NCBI GenBank assembly: GCA_964557955.1
Contig: CAZLCS010000002.1
Location: 1 to 64,000, forward strand
Reading direction: 5' to 3'
Source of the DNA: JALOOX01 sp964557955
GTDB lineage: Bacteria > Desulfobacterota > Syntrophobacteria > Syntrophobacterales > Syntrophobacteraceae
Length of the DNA: 64,000 bases
This document shows positions 50,284-58,763 of this stretch, piece after piece. Numbering within the stretch: position 1 is the first letter of the stretch; every line of letters starts with the position of its first letter. Under the pieces are notes generated by a model. The model saw only the letters and a list, made by a program, of their open reading frames with translations. It did no database searches and was not told where the DNA came from. The translations under genes were made by a program, and so were the position numbers.

Positions 50284-52431
50284 GTGAAGCTCGTTGAGCT
50301 GAGAGACATTCAAAAGAGCTATCAACTGGGCGATACCGAAATGCCGGTGCTTTGCGGGGTTTCTCTGAACATCTCACAAGGAGAATTCGTCGCCCTCATG
50401 GGCACTTCGGGATCGGGCAAGACGACCCTTATGAACATCCTGGGATGTCTGGACCGCCCCACGTCCGGGCAGTACTGGCTGGAAGGGCGGGACGTGACTG
50501 CCATGTCAGCGGACGAGCGAGCCCTTCTTCGAAACCGGAAACTGGGTTTCATTTTCCAAAGCTTCAACCTGCTGCCGCGCACCAGCGCCCTGAACAACGT
50601 GCTGATGCCCCTCACCTACTCGGAGAAGAACCTGTCCGACGGCGAAGCGAGAAGGAGGGCTGAAGCGCTCCTCCATCGCGTGGGGCTGGGGGACCGCATG
50701 GGCTACGAACCATCGCAACTCTCGGGCGGCCAGCAGCAGCGTGTGGCCATCGCACGTTCGCTCATCAATGATCCTTCCCTGTTGTTCGCCGACGAACCCA
50801 CCGGAAATCTGGACTCGCAGACCAGCGAAGAGGTGCTGCAGATCTTTCAGAAGCTTAACGAAGAAGGCGCCACGATCCTGTTGGTCACGCACGACGAAGC
50901 CGTGGCCCGCCATGCCCGGCGCATCCTTCGCATTCATGATGGGATGCTCGTTTCGGAGGAGGCCGCCCCGCCTTCCACTTCCGCCGATTCGGCAGAGGCT
51001 TCCATACAGCCGGCTGCGCAGAATGGAACCATGAGGTGGAGGCCGTCGCCTCTATCCGGTGCCCGCAAGACGATCCGCACTGCTCTCGGCGGATTGCGCC
51101 GCAACGTCATGCGCGCGGCCCTCACGACTCTGGGCATTATCATCGGTGTGGCAGCGGTTATCGCCATGATGGAAATCGGACGCGGCTCATCGAGCTCCAT
51201 TCAGAAGACCATTGGTTCCATGGGCGCCAACAATTTCCTCATTGTGCCGGGCACGGCGTCGAGCGGCGGCGTCACTTTCGGAGCGGGGAGCGTCACAACC
51301 CTCACCCCGGAGGATGCAAAGGCCATCGAGCGCGAGGTGACCGGCGTCCGGGCGGTAGCTCCCATTGTTCGGGCGCGCACCCAGGTGGTTTATGGAAACC
51401 GCAACTGGGTCCCCAATGAGATCGCGGGCACCACTCCCGCCTATCTGGACGTCCGCGAATGGACCGTAGGAGCCGGGACAGCGTTCACAGACCAGGATGT
51501 GCGCAATGCCTCAAAAGTCTGCGTTTTGGGGCAAACCGTCGCACGGGAGCTTTTCGAGAGCGAGACGCCCCTCGGAAAGGAGGTGCGCATTAACAATGTG
51601 CCCTTCAAGGTTTTGGGGGTTCTCTCCATCAAGGGAGCCAATATGATGGGCATGGATCAGGACGATCTTGTGTTAGCCCCGTGGACCACCATCAAGTACC
51701 GCGTCACGAGCACTCCCCTGAGCAGCGGAAACCAGAGCAGTTCAGCAACCTCGGGAAGCAGCACAGAGCAGACCACATCCCGGAACCAGCTCTACCCGGG
51801 CTCCCGAGACAATCTGTATCCCGAACAGTCGGCAACCCAGGCGGCCAATACACCGATGCCCATCCGGTTCACCAACATCGACCGGATCATAGTCGCCGCG
51901 TCTTCGACGTCCGAGATTGAGACCGCGATCGATCAGATCAAGGCGCTCCTTCGTGAACGACATCGCATCCGTCCGGGTGAATTCGATGATTTCAGTGTCC
52001 GCAACATGACGGAAATGACCAGTGCCATGTCGTCCACGGCTGCGATGATGACCCAGTTGCTCCTGTCAGTCGCCTTGATTTCCCTGGTTGTGGGGGGTGT
52101 GGGAATCATGAATATCATGCTTGTCTCGGTGACCGAACGCACCCGCGAAATCGGCCTGCGCATGGCTGTAGGAGCTCGTCGACGCAGCATCCTCCAGCAG
52201 TTCCTGACGGAATCCGTCGTCCTCTGCTTCTGCGGCGGCGCAGCCGGAATCGTGGTGGGGCGGGGGGTCTCCCATCTGGTGCAGCTCGTTCTGCGATGGC
52301 CCACAGAGCTGTCGCTGGACGCCGTTCTTGCCGCCTTCGTGGTCTCGGCGACTGTGGGAATCGTGTTCGGATATTACCCGGCCTGGAAGGCCTCCCGCAT
52401 GGACCCCATCCATGCTTTGCGCTACGAGTAA
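50284..52431 (+). CDS. macB: MacB-like ABC exporter (ATPase-permease fusion)
   Basis: A 715-residue inner-membrane transporter: N-terminal ATPase with Walker A GTSGSGKTT, signature LSGGQQQR and Walker B LLFADEPTGNLD, then a membrane helix, a large periplasmic domain with a Ser/Thr-rich insert (about 510-560) and a C-terminal FtsX-like permease part with three helices (LLLSVALISLVVGGVGIMN). This is the MacB form of macrolide/peptide exporter. The GTG at 50284, nine bases after GGAG, gives the normal N-terminus; the frame also opens at 50179. It is the pump of the MacAB-OMF set. Substrate unknown. Confidence 0.92.
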   Translation: MKLVELRDIQKSYQLGDTEMPVLCGVSLNISQGEFVALMGTSGSGKTTLMNILGCLDRPTSGQYWLEGRDVTAMSADERALLRNRKLGFIFQSFNLLPRTSALNNVLMPLTYSEKNLSDGEARRRAEALLHRVGLGDRMGYEPSQLSGGQQQRVAIARSLINDPSLLFADEPTGNLDSQTSEEVLQIFQKLNEEGATILLVTHDEAVARHARRILRIHDGMLVSEEAAPPSTSADSAEASIQPAAQNGTMRWRPSPLSGARKTIRTALGGLRRNVMRAALTTLGIIIGVAAVIAMMEIGRGSSSSIQKTIGSMGANNFLIVPGTASSGGVTFGAGSVTTLTPEDAKAIEREVTGVRAVAPIVRARTQVVYGNRNWVPNEIAGTTPAYLDVREWTVGAGTAFTDQDVRNASKVCVLGQTVARELFESETPLGKEVRINNVPFKVLGVLSIKGANMMGMDQDDLVLAPWTTIKYRVTSTPLSSGNQSSSATSGSSTEQTTSRNQLYPGSRDNLYPEQSATQAANTPMPIRFTNIDRIIVAASSTSEIETAIDQIKALLRERHRIRPGEFDDFSVRNMTEMTSAMSSTAAMMTQLLLSVALISLVVGGVGIMNIMLVSVTERTREIGLRMAVGARRRSILQQFLTESVVLCFCGGAAGIVVGRGVSHLVQLVLRWPTELSLDAVLAAFVVSATVGIVFGYYPAWKASRMDPIHALRYE

Positions 52432-52624
52432 CCCCCATCGCAATGGAACAGCTGAGCTCATGATGATGGATCGGAACACGCCGGCTAATGATGTCGAGTT
52501 GAGAGTATCCCGCGCTCGCTCCGGTCTCTTTGAAACACCGAAAACCATGAGAAAGATCGAGGCCACTTGCAGCATTGATATGAAGGACCAGAAGCTCCAA
52601 ACATCCCTCTCCTTGGGCAGGCTC

Positions 52625-54070
52625 ATGATTCGCAGCGTTTGTCTGACATGGCCTCTCTGCCTCGTTCTGATGGCGGGGTGTGCCGTCGGACCTGATTTTA
52701 AGCCGCCGCGGGCTGATGTCCCGACGGCCTGGGTGGGCGTACCCTCCTCCGCCACCGCTGCCGTCAGTACCGTCACCGCCGGCCCGCTGGAGTTTGTCCA
52801 CTGGTGGAACAGCTTCGATGATCCGGAACTGACCTCTCTCGTAGAACGTGCCATTGCTGCAAACCTGGACCTTCGCCAGGCGACGGCCCGTATTCGACAG
52901 GCAAGAGCTGCGCGTGGCGTCGGGGCTGCTTCATTGTGGCCTTCTGTGGATTCTTTTGCGGGTTACACTCGCAGCGGTGCAGGCAGTGCGGCAGGCGCCG
53001 CGGGGAATTCAGGTGCTTCGATCGCCGTGGGAAGTCGGGAGACAGACTTATTTCGGGCCGGCCTGGATGCTCTCTGGGAGCTGGACTTTTTCGGCGGCAT
53101 CCGGCGAAACGTCGAATCCCTTGATGCAGACCTGAGCGCCGCAGTGGAAGATCAACGAAACGTCATGGTCATCCTCACGGCAGAGGTGGCTCTCAACTAC
53201 TTCACCCTGCGCGGCATCCAGGAGCAGATCGCCATCGCCGGCAACAATCTTGAAGCTCAACAGAAGACCATGGAGATCACACGGCAGCGGTTTGAAGCAG
53301 GCTTCGTGAGCGGGCTCGATCTGGCCAACGCCAGGGCTCAGGCCGCCACCACCGCGTCGCTCGTACCCTCTCTCGAGTCAGAGGCGCTCGAAGCCATCCA
53401 CACGTTGAGCCTGCTCCTGGCACTGGAGCCCAATGCACTTGTGGAGGAACTGCAGGAAGCGGCTCCCGTGGCCCCCGTGCCTCCCGAGGTACCCATCGGG
53501 CTGCCTTCAGACCTGCTCCGGCGCCGCCCCGACATTCGCCGGACCGAAGCTCAGATTCACGCCGCCACAGCACGCATCGGCGTCGCCACGGCCGACCTTT
53601 TCCCCAGGTTCTCCCTCACCGGCTCCCTGAGCTTTTCCGGAGACACCCTGAGCTCCATGGCCAGCTGGAACAGCCGAGTCTGGTCCGTCGGTCCCGGCAT
53701 GCAGTGGCTCATCTTCGATGCAGGACGCATCCGCTGGAACATCGAGGTCCAGAAGGCCATCCAGGAGCAGGCACTGCTGGCCTACCAGCAAACTGTGCTG
53801 ACGGCCCTGAAGGAAGTCGAATCCGCCCTGGTCGCCTATGCCAAGGAGCAGGAACATCGCCGGCTCCTCGAGGAGGCGGTCGTACAGAATCGCAAGGCTG
53901 TTGCCCTGGCAAAAGAGCAATACTCAGCGGGGCAGACTGATTTCCTCAACGTTCTCTCGGCCCAGGGGGCCCTCTTCCTCTCCGAGGAGGCTTTCGCACG
54001 GAGCACCCGGGCGCTTTCCATCAACCTTGTGGCGCTCTACAAGGCGCTGGGCGGAGGGTGGGAGGGATGA
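52625..54070 (+). CDS. Outer-membrane efflux lipoprotein, NodT/OprM family
   Basis: TolC-like channel. The 481-residue form starting MIRSVCLTWPLCLVLMAGC has a lipoprotein signal (Cys19) followed by AVGPDFKPPRADVP, the usual family start. Two repeated helical-hairpin halves follow, with landmark motifs WWNSFDDPELTSLVERA, DLLRRRPDIRRTEAQ and FPRFSLTGS. The frame opens at 52328, well inside macB, so an upstream start is unlikely; an ATG at 52580 is possible. It completes the MacA-MacB-channel set. Confidence 0.9.
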   Translation: MIRSVCLTWPLCLVLMAGCAVGPDFKPPRADVPTAWVGVPSSATAAVSTVTAGPLEFVHWWNSFDDPELTSLVERAIAANLDLRQATARIRQARAARGVGAASLWPSVDSFAGYTRSGAGSAAGAAGNSGASIAVGSRETDLFRAGLDALWELDFFGGIRRNVESLDADLSAAVEDQRNVMVILTAEVALNYFTLRGIQEQIAIAGNNLEAQQKTMEITRQRFEAGFVSGLDLANARAQAATTASLVPSLESEALEAIHTLSLLLALEPNALVEELQEAAPVAPVPPEVPIGLPSDLLRRRPDIRRTEAQIHAATARIGVATADLFPRFSLTGSLSFSGDTLSSMASWNSRVWSVGPGMQWLIFDAGRIRWNIEVQKAIQEQALLAYQQTVLTALKEVESALVAYAKEQEHRRLLEEAVVQNRKAVALAKEQYSAGQTDFLNVLSAQGALFLSEEAFARSTRALSINLVALYKALGGGWEG

Positions 54071-54086
54071 GACCGGATCGGACGAA

Positions 54087-54983
54087 TCAATCTCCGGCGG
54101 CGGAGATCTTCAAGTTGAACTGCACTGTGGGGCCAGGCTGTTGTTCGATGCCTCCATTCTTCGCTTCGTGGATATTACCCAGTTGCTTCAGACGGCTGAA
54201 GAATCCGGGAAACGCCTCGACCGGCATCTCAGCCGCCACCCATGCCCCTCCAGGATCGACGCTTTCATAGGCCTCGATCTTAACGACACGACCCTGAGCT
54301 TCCCCAATAAGCTGCCGGATTCTCTCCAGCGCTGAAGCGATCGCTTCAGGATATTCCGTCACAGAGGTTTGACCGTAATCAGCGTCCCGACCGGCGATTT
54401 CCGATCTTCCCCCCTCTTTCTTTCGGCTCCTATCGACCGGAATGGTGAGAGTCAGAGTCATCACCGCCGGCCTTGCTGCCTGCAGTGCACGCTCAGCCGG
54501 CGCCAACGCCGGCGCTGAGACATGAGGCTGCGGAGCATCGCTCAGGGTGCGGCCGTTCGCACCCTCACGCTGAACCGATTCGACCTTCGCAGGGGACTCG
54601 ACGGATGGAGGAGCTCCAGGGGCCGTCGGATGAGTCATCTCTCTCGTTACAGCATGGTAGATGACCACTACCAGCAACGCACTGACCGCCAACCCCGTGG
54701 CCTCCAGCAGCCCTCTTCCACTGAAAAAGGCGGAGAACCGTTTCCCAGCCTTCATGTCGTCCCTGCGCCTCCCGAGACGCTCATGAATGCGATCGAGCAA
54801 ATCTGCCGGTGCCTTCACCTGAGGGAGCGACCTCAGCGCATTCCATTCCTTCCAGAGGGCTTCGGCCTCATCGGCACAGGAGCGGCACTCCGCCACATGC
54901 GCATCCAGATCCCTCCTGAGTTGATCGGGAAGGTCCGAATCTGCGGATTGAAAGAGGATCTCCCTGACTTGATCGCAGTTCAT
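54087..54983 (-). CDS. Zinc-finger anti-sigma factor with periplasmic domain
   Basis: A 298-residue protein. The cytoplasmic N-terminus starts MNCDQVREIL and has the anti-sigma zinc motif HVAECRSC (H-x3-C-x2-C). A membrane helix follows (GLAVSALLVVVIYHAV), then a periplasmic part with a Pro/Ala-rich linker and a DUF4349-like C-terminal domain (ALERIRQLIGEAQGRVV, EMPVEAFPGFFSRLKQLG). GGGAG precedes the ATG at 54983. It follows the second ECF sigma gene by 13 bases and is its likely regulator; the outer domain would sense the envelope signal. Confidence 0.85.
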   Translation of the reverse strand: MNCDQVREILFQSADSDLPDQLRRDLDAHVAECRSCADEAEALWKEWNALRSLPQVKAPADLLDRIHERLGRRRDDMKAGKRFSAFFSGRGLLEATGLAVSALLVVVIYHAVTREMTHPTAPGAPPSVESPAKVESVQREGANGRTLSDAPQPHVSAPALAPAERALQAARPAVMTLTLTIPVDRSRKKEGGRSEIAGRDADYGQTSVTEYPEAIASALERIRQLIGEAQGRVVKIEAYESVDPGGAWVAAEMPVEAFPGFFSRLKQLGNIHEAKNGGIEQQPGPTVQFNLKISAAGD

Positions 54984-54996
54984 CTGCGCTCCCTCG

Positions 54997-55596
54997 TCAT
55001 GATGACTGGAGTTTCTTGTGCAGCAGTTGCCTCGCACGCGCGAGTCTGGACTTTACCGTACCCGGATTGTATCCCGTGATCTGGCAGATTTCCTCATACG
55101 AAAGCCCTTCAACATGTCGCAGAACCATGACCGTCCTTTGTTCATGCGGCAGCGCGTCCATGGCCTTCTGGAGCAGGATCTCCTGCTCTCTCCCGGTTAG
55201 GAGAGACAAAGGGGACGGCGACGGATCTTCGATTTCGGGATTCAACACTCCAGCTTCCTCCTTTGAATCCGCACCGAACCTGATGATTCTTCGCCAGAAC
55301 CGGAATTCAGCAGACTTACGCCGGTTTCTGCAGGTGTTGACGGCAATGGAGTAGACCCACGTCGAGAACCTCGACTCAAGCCTGAATTGCTTAACATTAT
55401 TGAATATTTTGACAAAAACTTCCTGAGCGCAATCATCTGCCTCGTCCCGATCACCCAGCAGGCGGTAGCACAGGTTGAATACGCGGTCCGCGTGTCGAGT
55501 CACCAGTCGATCAAAAGCCGGCCGGTCTCCCGAGAGGAAATCCCGGATATCGATGACATCCTCGTCTGATGACTGGTTTTCCGACGAGAGAACCAT
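54997..55596 (-). CDS. ECF RNA polymerase sigma factor (second, RpoE-like)
   Basis: A 199-residue ECF sigma factor. Region 2 has FDRLVTRHADRVFNLCYRLLG, DEADDCAQEVFVKIF and STWVYSIAVNTCRNRRK; region 4 has LPHEQRTVMVLRHVEGLSYEEI and GTVKSRLARARQLL. It is RpoE-like. The anti-sigma gene follows. A sigma-E-like promoter lies just upstream, so it probably activates its own transcription. It converges with the MacAB exporter operon. Confidence 0.93.
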   Translation of the reverse strand: MVLSSENQSSDEDVIDIRDFLSGDRPAFDRLVTRHADRVFNLCYRLLGDRDEADDCAQEVFVKIFNNVKQFRLESRFSTWVYSIAVNTCRNRRKSAEFRFWRRIIRFGADSKEEAGVLNPEIEDPSPSPLSLLTGREQEILLQKAMDALPHEQRTVMVLRHVEGLSYEEICQITGYNPGTVKSRLARARQLLHKKLQSS

Positions 55597-55939
55597 GGCT
55601 ACCCTGTTGCTGACACCCTTTTAGACACGGTCCGACTCCAGGATGTTCCGCGGCCGGCGTAAGAAACCTTGAAACCGACCGAGCCATGATCGTTTCGGAG
55701 GCGAAGTTCACAAAACTGAGCGATCGGCTTCCAAAGGATAGCAGAAACATGCTAGAAAGTGACGTGGATATTCTCTGCCGATCCAATACTGACTGTCACT
55801 GGATTTCGACCGCTCGAACGAAAGTCCCGCATCCGGCCATGATCTTGGAAACGGCCTGGAATTCAGCCATGGCCGGAGGATCCGGTCCCATGGTTTTCTC
55901 ATCCGCAGGACGAGTCGCGGGTCTGGTGAGGTGAAAGCG
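55597..55939. other. Divergent region between sigma factor and Crp regulator
   Basis: About 340 bp. It contains the sigma-E-like promoter at 55621-55649 for the reverse-strand sigma gene and presumably the promoter of the Crp-family gene. An 82-residue forward frame at 55686-55934 has no domain or ribosome binding site and is not called. Confidence 0.4.
55621..55649 (-). promoter_or_regulatory. Sigma-E-type autoregulatory promoter candidate
   Basis: Reverse strand: -35 GGAACAT (complement of 55643-55649), 17-base spacer, -10 TCTAA (complement of 55621-55625), about 25 bases before the ATG of the second ECF sigma gene. Both elements match the E. coli sigma-E consensus (GGAACTT ... TCTNA). Confidence 0.55.
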
Positions 55940-56572
55940 ATGACCTTATTCGACGAATTGGATCAGGACATTGTCAAAAACATAGAATCCCTTGCCGCGA
56001 CCAGATCGTATCCCAAAAACACGATCGTCATCAACCAGGGGGATGACAGCGACGCATTCTACCTGGTGCTGTCGGGCGAACTCCTGGTGCTGATTCTGCA
56101 CGAGGACGGTCGTCAGATCGTTCTGGGCACCCTCCAGCCCGGCGACTATTTCGGCGAACTGAGCTGCCTGGACGGGGACGCGCGATCGGCAACCATTATG
56201 ACCAAAGAGGCCTCCAAGTGCCTGGTGCTATCCAAGGATGGCTTCCACAACCTTTGCAGCGAGCACCCTTCCCTGATATGGGCCCTCATTCGGGACCTGG
56301 TCAGAAAGCTCCGAAAATCGACCCGCAAAATCGAAGAGCTTGCCTTTATGGACGTCTATGGGCGCGTGGCCCGATATCTGAGTGAGATACAGGATGATGA
56401 CAGGGTCATCGAAAAGAGGATGACTCATCAAGACATCGCCTACGCCGTGGGAGCCTCCCGGGAGATGGTGAGCCGTATCATGAAGGAGCTTTCCGGCAGA
56501 GGGTACATTAAGCAGGCCAAAGGCCGCATCCAGATCCTCAAGAATCTCCCCTTCGACAACAAAGACTTCTGA
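55940..56572 (+). CDS. Crp/Fnr family transcriptional regulator
   Basis: A 210-residue regulator. N-terminal cyclic-nucleotide-binding beta roll (QGDDSDAFYLVLSGEL, LQPGDYFGELSCLDGDARSATI), long dimer helix, and a C-terminal winged helix with the recognition segment GASREMVSRIMKEL. The R-E-x3-R pattern matches E. coli CRP, which reads GTGA/TCAC. No N-terminal cysteine cluster is present, so it is not an Fnr-type oxygen sensor. The FGELSCLDGDARSAT phosphate-binding cassette lacks one canonical Arg-Ser-Ala exact fit but is CRP-like (RSAT). The ATG at 55940 follows GAGGTGA; a GTG at 55931 is the alternative. Confidence 0.88.
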   Translation: MTLFDELDQDIVKNIESLAATRSYPKNTIVINQGDDSDAFYLVLSGELLVLILHEDGRQIVLGTLQPGDYFGELSCLDGDARSATIMTKEASKCLVLSKDGFHNLCSEHPSLIWALIRDLVRKLRKSTRKIEELAFMDVYGRVARYLSEIQDDDRVIEKRMTHQDIAYAVGASREMVSRIMKELSGRGYIKQAKGRIQILKNLPFDNKDF

Positions 56573-56644
56573 GAGCCTTTCCAGCCATTATTCTGCCATT
56601 GCGCTCTTTATGCAGCTAGCGCGCCCGATGCTTCATTCACACTT

Positions 56645-56684
56645 TTTTCACCTCCCCACAAAAAAAAGACACAAAAGGTGAAAA
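56645..56684. promoter_or_regulatory. Inverted repeat TTTTCACCT ... AGGTGAAAA
   Basis: Nine-base perfect inverted repeat with a 22-base interior that contains an A8 run. It could be a hairpin at the 3' end of the Crp-family transcript or a paired operator of the same GGTGA/TCACC type as the sites downstream. Confidence 0.4.
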
Positions 56685-56699
56685 CCTCACAGTTCCTTC

Positions 56700-56713
56700 G
56701 TGAAGCCGTTCAC
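56700..56713. promoter_or_regulatory. Crp-type operator, site 1
   Basis: Exact GTGA-AGCCGT-TCAC, the CRP core palindrome with the required six-base centre, about 200 bases upstream of the exported-protein gene. Confidence 0.55.
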
Positions 56714-56802
56714 TGAGATTCCCTTTCACTTCTGTCATTCTGCCGCCAACGTCGAAGGAGGGGTGAGACCGCAAGATACTGCGAGTCTGCCGGCCATACA
56801 CG

Positions 56803-56816
56803 GTGAGAAGGTTCAC
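56803..56816. promoter_or_regulatory. Crp-type operator, site 2
   Basis: Exact GTGA-GAAGGT-TCAC, extended by G and C to a five-base half-site, about 100 bases upstream of the exported-protein gene and 103 bases from site 1. Confidence 0.6.
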
Positions 56817-56913
56817 CAAGGGTATTGGCAGGCGGTGAACCTCGCAGGACGGCCCTGACAGCCTCACCCGGAATGATGGATGTGCTGCTGAGAGGATGAA
56901 AAGGAGAACGACG

Positions 56914-57285
56914 ATGAAAGCAATGAAGCGAATCGCTCTGGCAATGGTCATGATCGCAGTGTCCCTGGCGCCCGTCCTCTACGTCTCGGCGGATGAAAGC
57001 GTGGACAAGGAAGGATTTCAGAGGACCAGGATGGAAGCGGTGGTGGATCGTTATATCCAGAGCCGTGCCTCAAAAGCGGAGATGTTGGATTCGAGCAGTG
57101 AGGCCGTGAGGGAGTCAGCCAGGTTGTCCTGCGTTAAGGCGGAGTTCTGCAAGCAGAACCGGGACCGGCTGGTCAACGAGCTTCTGGCCGGTGGTTACGA
57201 GCCCACTCCGGAACAGGTCTATCCCTATCTCCAGAAGGCTTTTTTTGAGACGGACGGGGCCAAGATCTACGTCCGCAATCGTTAG
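56914..57285 (+). CDS. Small exported protein of unknown function (123 aa)
   Basis: A 123-residue protein with a signal peptide (MKAMKRIALAMVMIAVSLAPVLYVSA) and a mature part of about 97 residues, helical, with two cysteines in LSCVKAEFCKQNRDRLVNEL that could form a disulfide, and a C-terminus KAFFETDGAKIYVRNR. AAGGAG lies eight bases before the ATG at 56914; an ATG at 56896 is less well placed. Family not recognised. Two Crp-type operators lie just upstream, so it is a probable target of the neighbouring Crp-family regulator. Confidence 0.7.
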   Translation: MKAMKRIALAMVMIAVSLAPVLYVSADESVDKEGFQRTRMEAVVDRYIQSRASKAEMLDSSSEAVRESARLSCVKAEFCKQNRDRLVNELLAGGYEPTPEQVYPYLQKAFFETDGAKIYVRNR

Positions 57286-57589
57286 GAGGCCGGGAGCACG
57301 GCAATACTCGCTTTCCATCCGAGGTCGAGAATGGATCCATGTTCACGCGAGAGGGTATCTCAACGGATCCATCCGACACGCAAACCTGCTGGATGGCCGG
57401 CACTTGCCAAAACCTTGCCTGAGCCGAGGCCGGCCATTCAGCAGATCATAGAAAGAGCTTCACAGACGCGCATCACAAGAGCAGATGGGGTTTCTTCGTT
57501 TTGAAGGGGAGCACACTTGTGCTAATTATCTCTTGATCCGGCACATGGTTTGTTGATGCTGTAAACGGAATGAGAGGTAAAGGTCAGCC
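57286..57589. other. Intergenic region before the hydroxyacid dehydrogenase
   Basis: About 300 bp. I see no gene, terminator or operator. GGCCGGCACTTGCC near 57396 resembles a sigma-54 element but its GG-to-GC spacing is nine, not ten, so it is not called. Confidence 0.4.
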
Positions 57590-58537
57590 ATGAGAGTGCT
57601 CTTTGCTGCTCCCGAGAATGCCTGGGGTGGTTTTCTGCACCGAATTCGATCCGAGCTGCCAGACGTTCTTTTCGAGGCCACTGGTCGTTTTGAGGTGGAT
57701 ACCCTTGCGGGATTCGATATCCTGATTCCGACCATGACACGAATAACCACGGATGTGCTCGGGGACGCGGACTGTCTCAAGCTCATCCAGCAATGCGGTG
57801 CGGGACTGGAAGGTGTCGATATCCAGGCCGCTCGGGACAGGGGAATTCGGGTGGCCAATGTTCCGACAGACATCTCGGGCAATGCGGATTCGGTTGCGGA
57901 GCTTGCCATCTACCTGATGGTCGGCCTGTCGCGGGACTTTAAGGGTATGGCTCACAGCCTGGAGACGGGCAGAATGGGCGAACCGAGAGGCCGGGCCTTG
58001 AGCGGCAAGACCGTGGGCATCGTTGGAATTGGCGGCATCGGTCGTGCTTTGATCCGAAGGCTGCGCGGTTTTGATGTCCGCCTGATTGGCATTAAGAGGC
58101 GGGCATCCGACGATGCAGCGGATGAGCTGGGACTCGAGTGGATCGGAGGGCCGGAGGAGCTGAGCGAACTGCTTGGCAGGTCGGACTACGTGGTTCTGAG
58201 TCTACCGCTGACACCCGACACGTTTCATCTCATGAATTCGAATACTTTTCGACAAATGAAGCCCGATGGTTATCTCATCAATCTCGCCCGGGGCGGTCTG
58301 GTGGACCGTGATGCCATGGAGCAGGCCCTTGCGGAAGGAGCCATCGCTGGAGCGGGCCTGGACGTATTCTGGGATGAACCTCCCGATCCCCGTGACCCCA
58401 TCTTCCAGTATAACGTGCTGGCCACGCCACATGTGGCCGGCTCCACAGACATCTCCGTCCGTGGCATCGTGAAGGTTGTGGCTGAGAATATCCGTCGCAT
58501 AGAACAGAACCTTGAACCACGTTACACCGCTTGGTGA
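57590..58537 (+). CDS. D-isomer-specific 2-hydroxyacid dehydrogenase
   Basis: NAD-dependent oxidoreductase of 315 residues from the SerA/D-lactate family. The cofactor motif GIVGIGGIGRALIRRL lies near 145-160. Catalytic regions are present: Arg in NLARGGLVD, Glu in FWDEPPDP and His in LATPHVAGST. It lacks the ACT-type tail of phosphoglycerate dehydrogenases, so the substrate (glyoxylate, hydroxypyruvate, D-lactate or other) cannot be given. AAAGG precedes the ATG. It stands alone between two unrelated genes. Confidence 0.9.
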   Translation: MRVLFAAPENAWGGFLHRIRSELPDVLFEATGRFEVDTLAGFDILIPTMTRITTDVLGDADCLKLIQQCGAGLEGVDIQAARDRGIRVANVPTDISGNADSVAELAIYLMVGLSRDFKGMAHSLETGRMGEPRGRALSGKTVGIVGIGGIGRALIRRLRGFDVRLIGIKRRASDDAADELGLEWIGGPEELSELLGRSDYVVLSLPLTPDTFHLMNSNTFRQMKPDGYLINLARGGLVDRDAMEQALAEGAIAGAGLDVFWDEPPDPRDPIFQYNVLATPHVAGSTDISVRGIVKVVAENIRRIEQNLEPRYTAW

Positions 58538-58763
58538 CCGGAAGCGGCAAAGTCCGGCCGCGAGCCCATGCCGACTGCATCTAAAAGGCAGCTGAATGCC
58601 GCCATCGACGGCCCCCATCGACGCGTGTGCAACGACAATCCACATGGACGCGCGTGACGTAGAAGCCGATACCTCCCTCAAAATCCCCAGGGCACCGATG
58701 GGCTTGAGGGTAAGTCCAGGTCTGTTCCTCTACTGCCGCCGTCTGCCGCTCATTAATTTGCCG

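Larger units (their letters stand above)
56573..56913. other. Regulatory intergenic region with Crp-type sites
   Basis: About 340 bp without a gene. It holds two perfect GTGA-N6-TCAC palindromes (56700-56713 and 56803-56816), a GTGA-N5-TCAC variant near 56678-56690 and an inverted repeat TTTTCACCT/AGGTGAAAA (56645-56653 and 56676-56684). Upstream there is no clear terminator for the Crp-family gene. Confidence 0.5.

Noticed and set aside
57383..57400. Sigma-54-like element near the hydroxyacid dehydrogenase gene
   Set aside because: The spacing between GG and GC is nine bases rather than the required ten.
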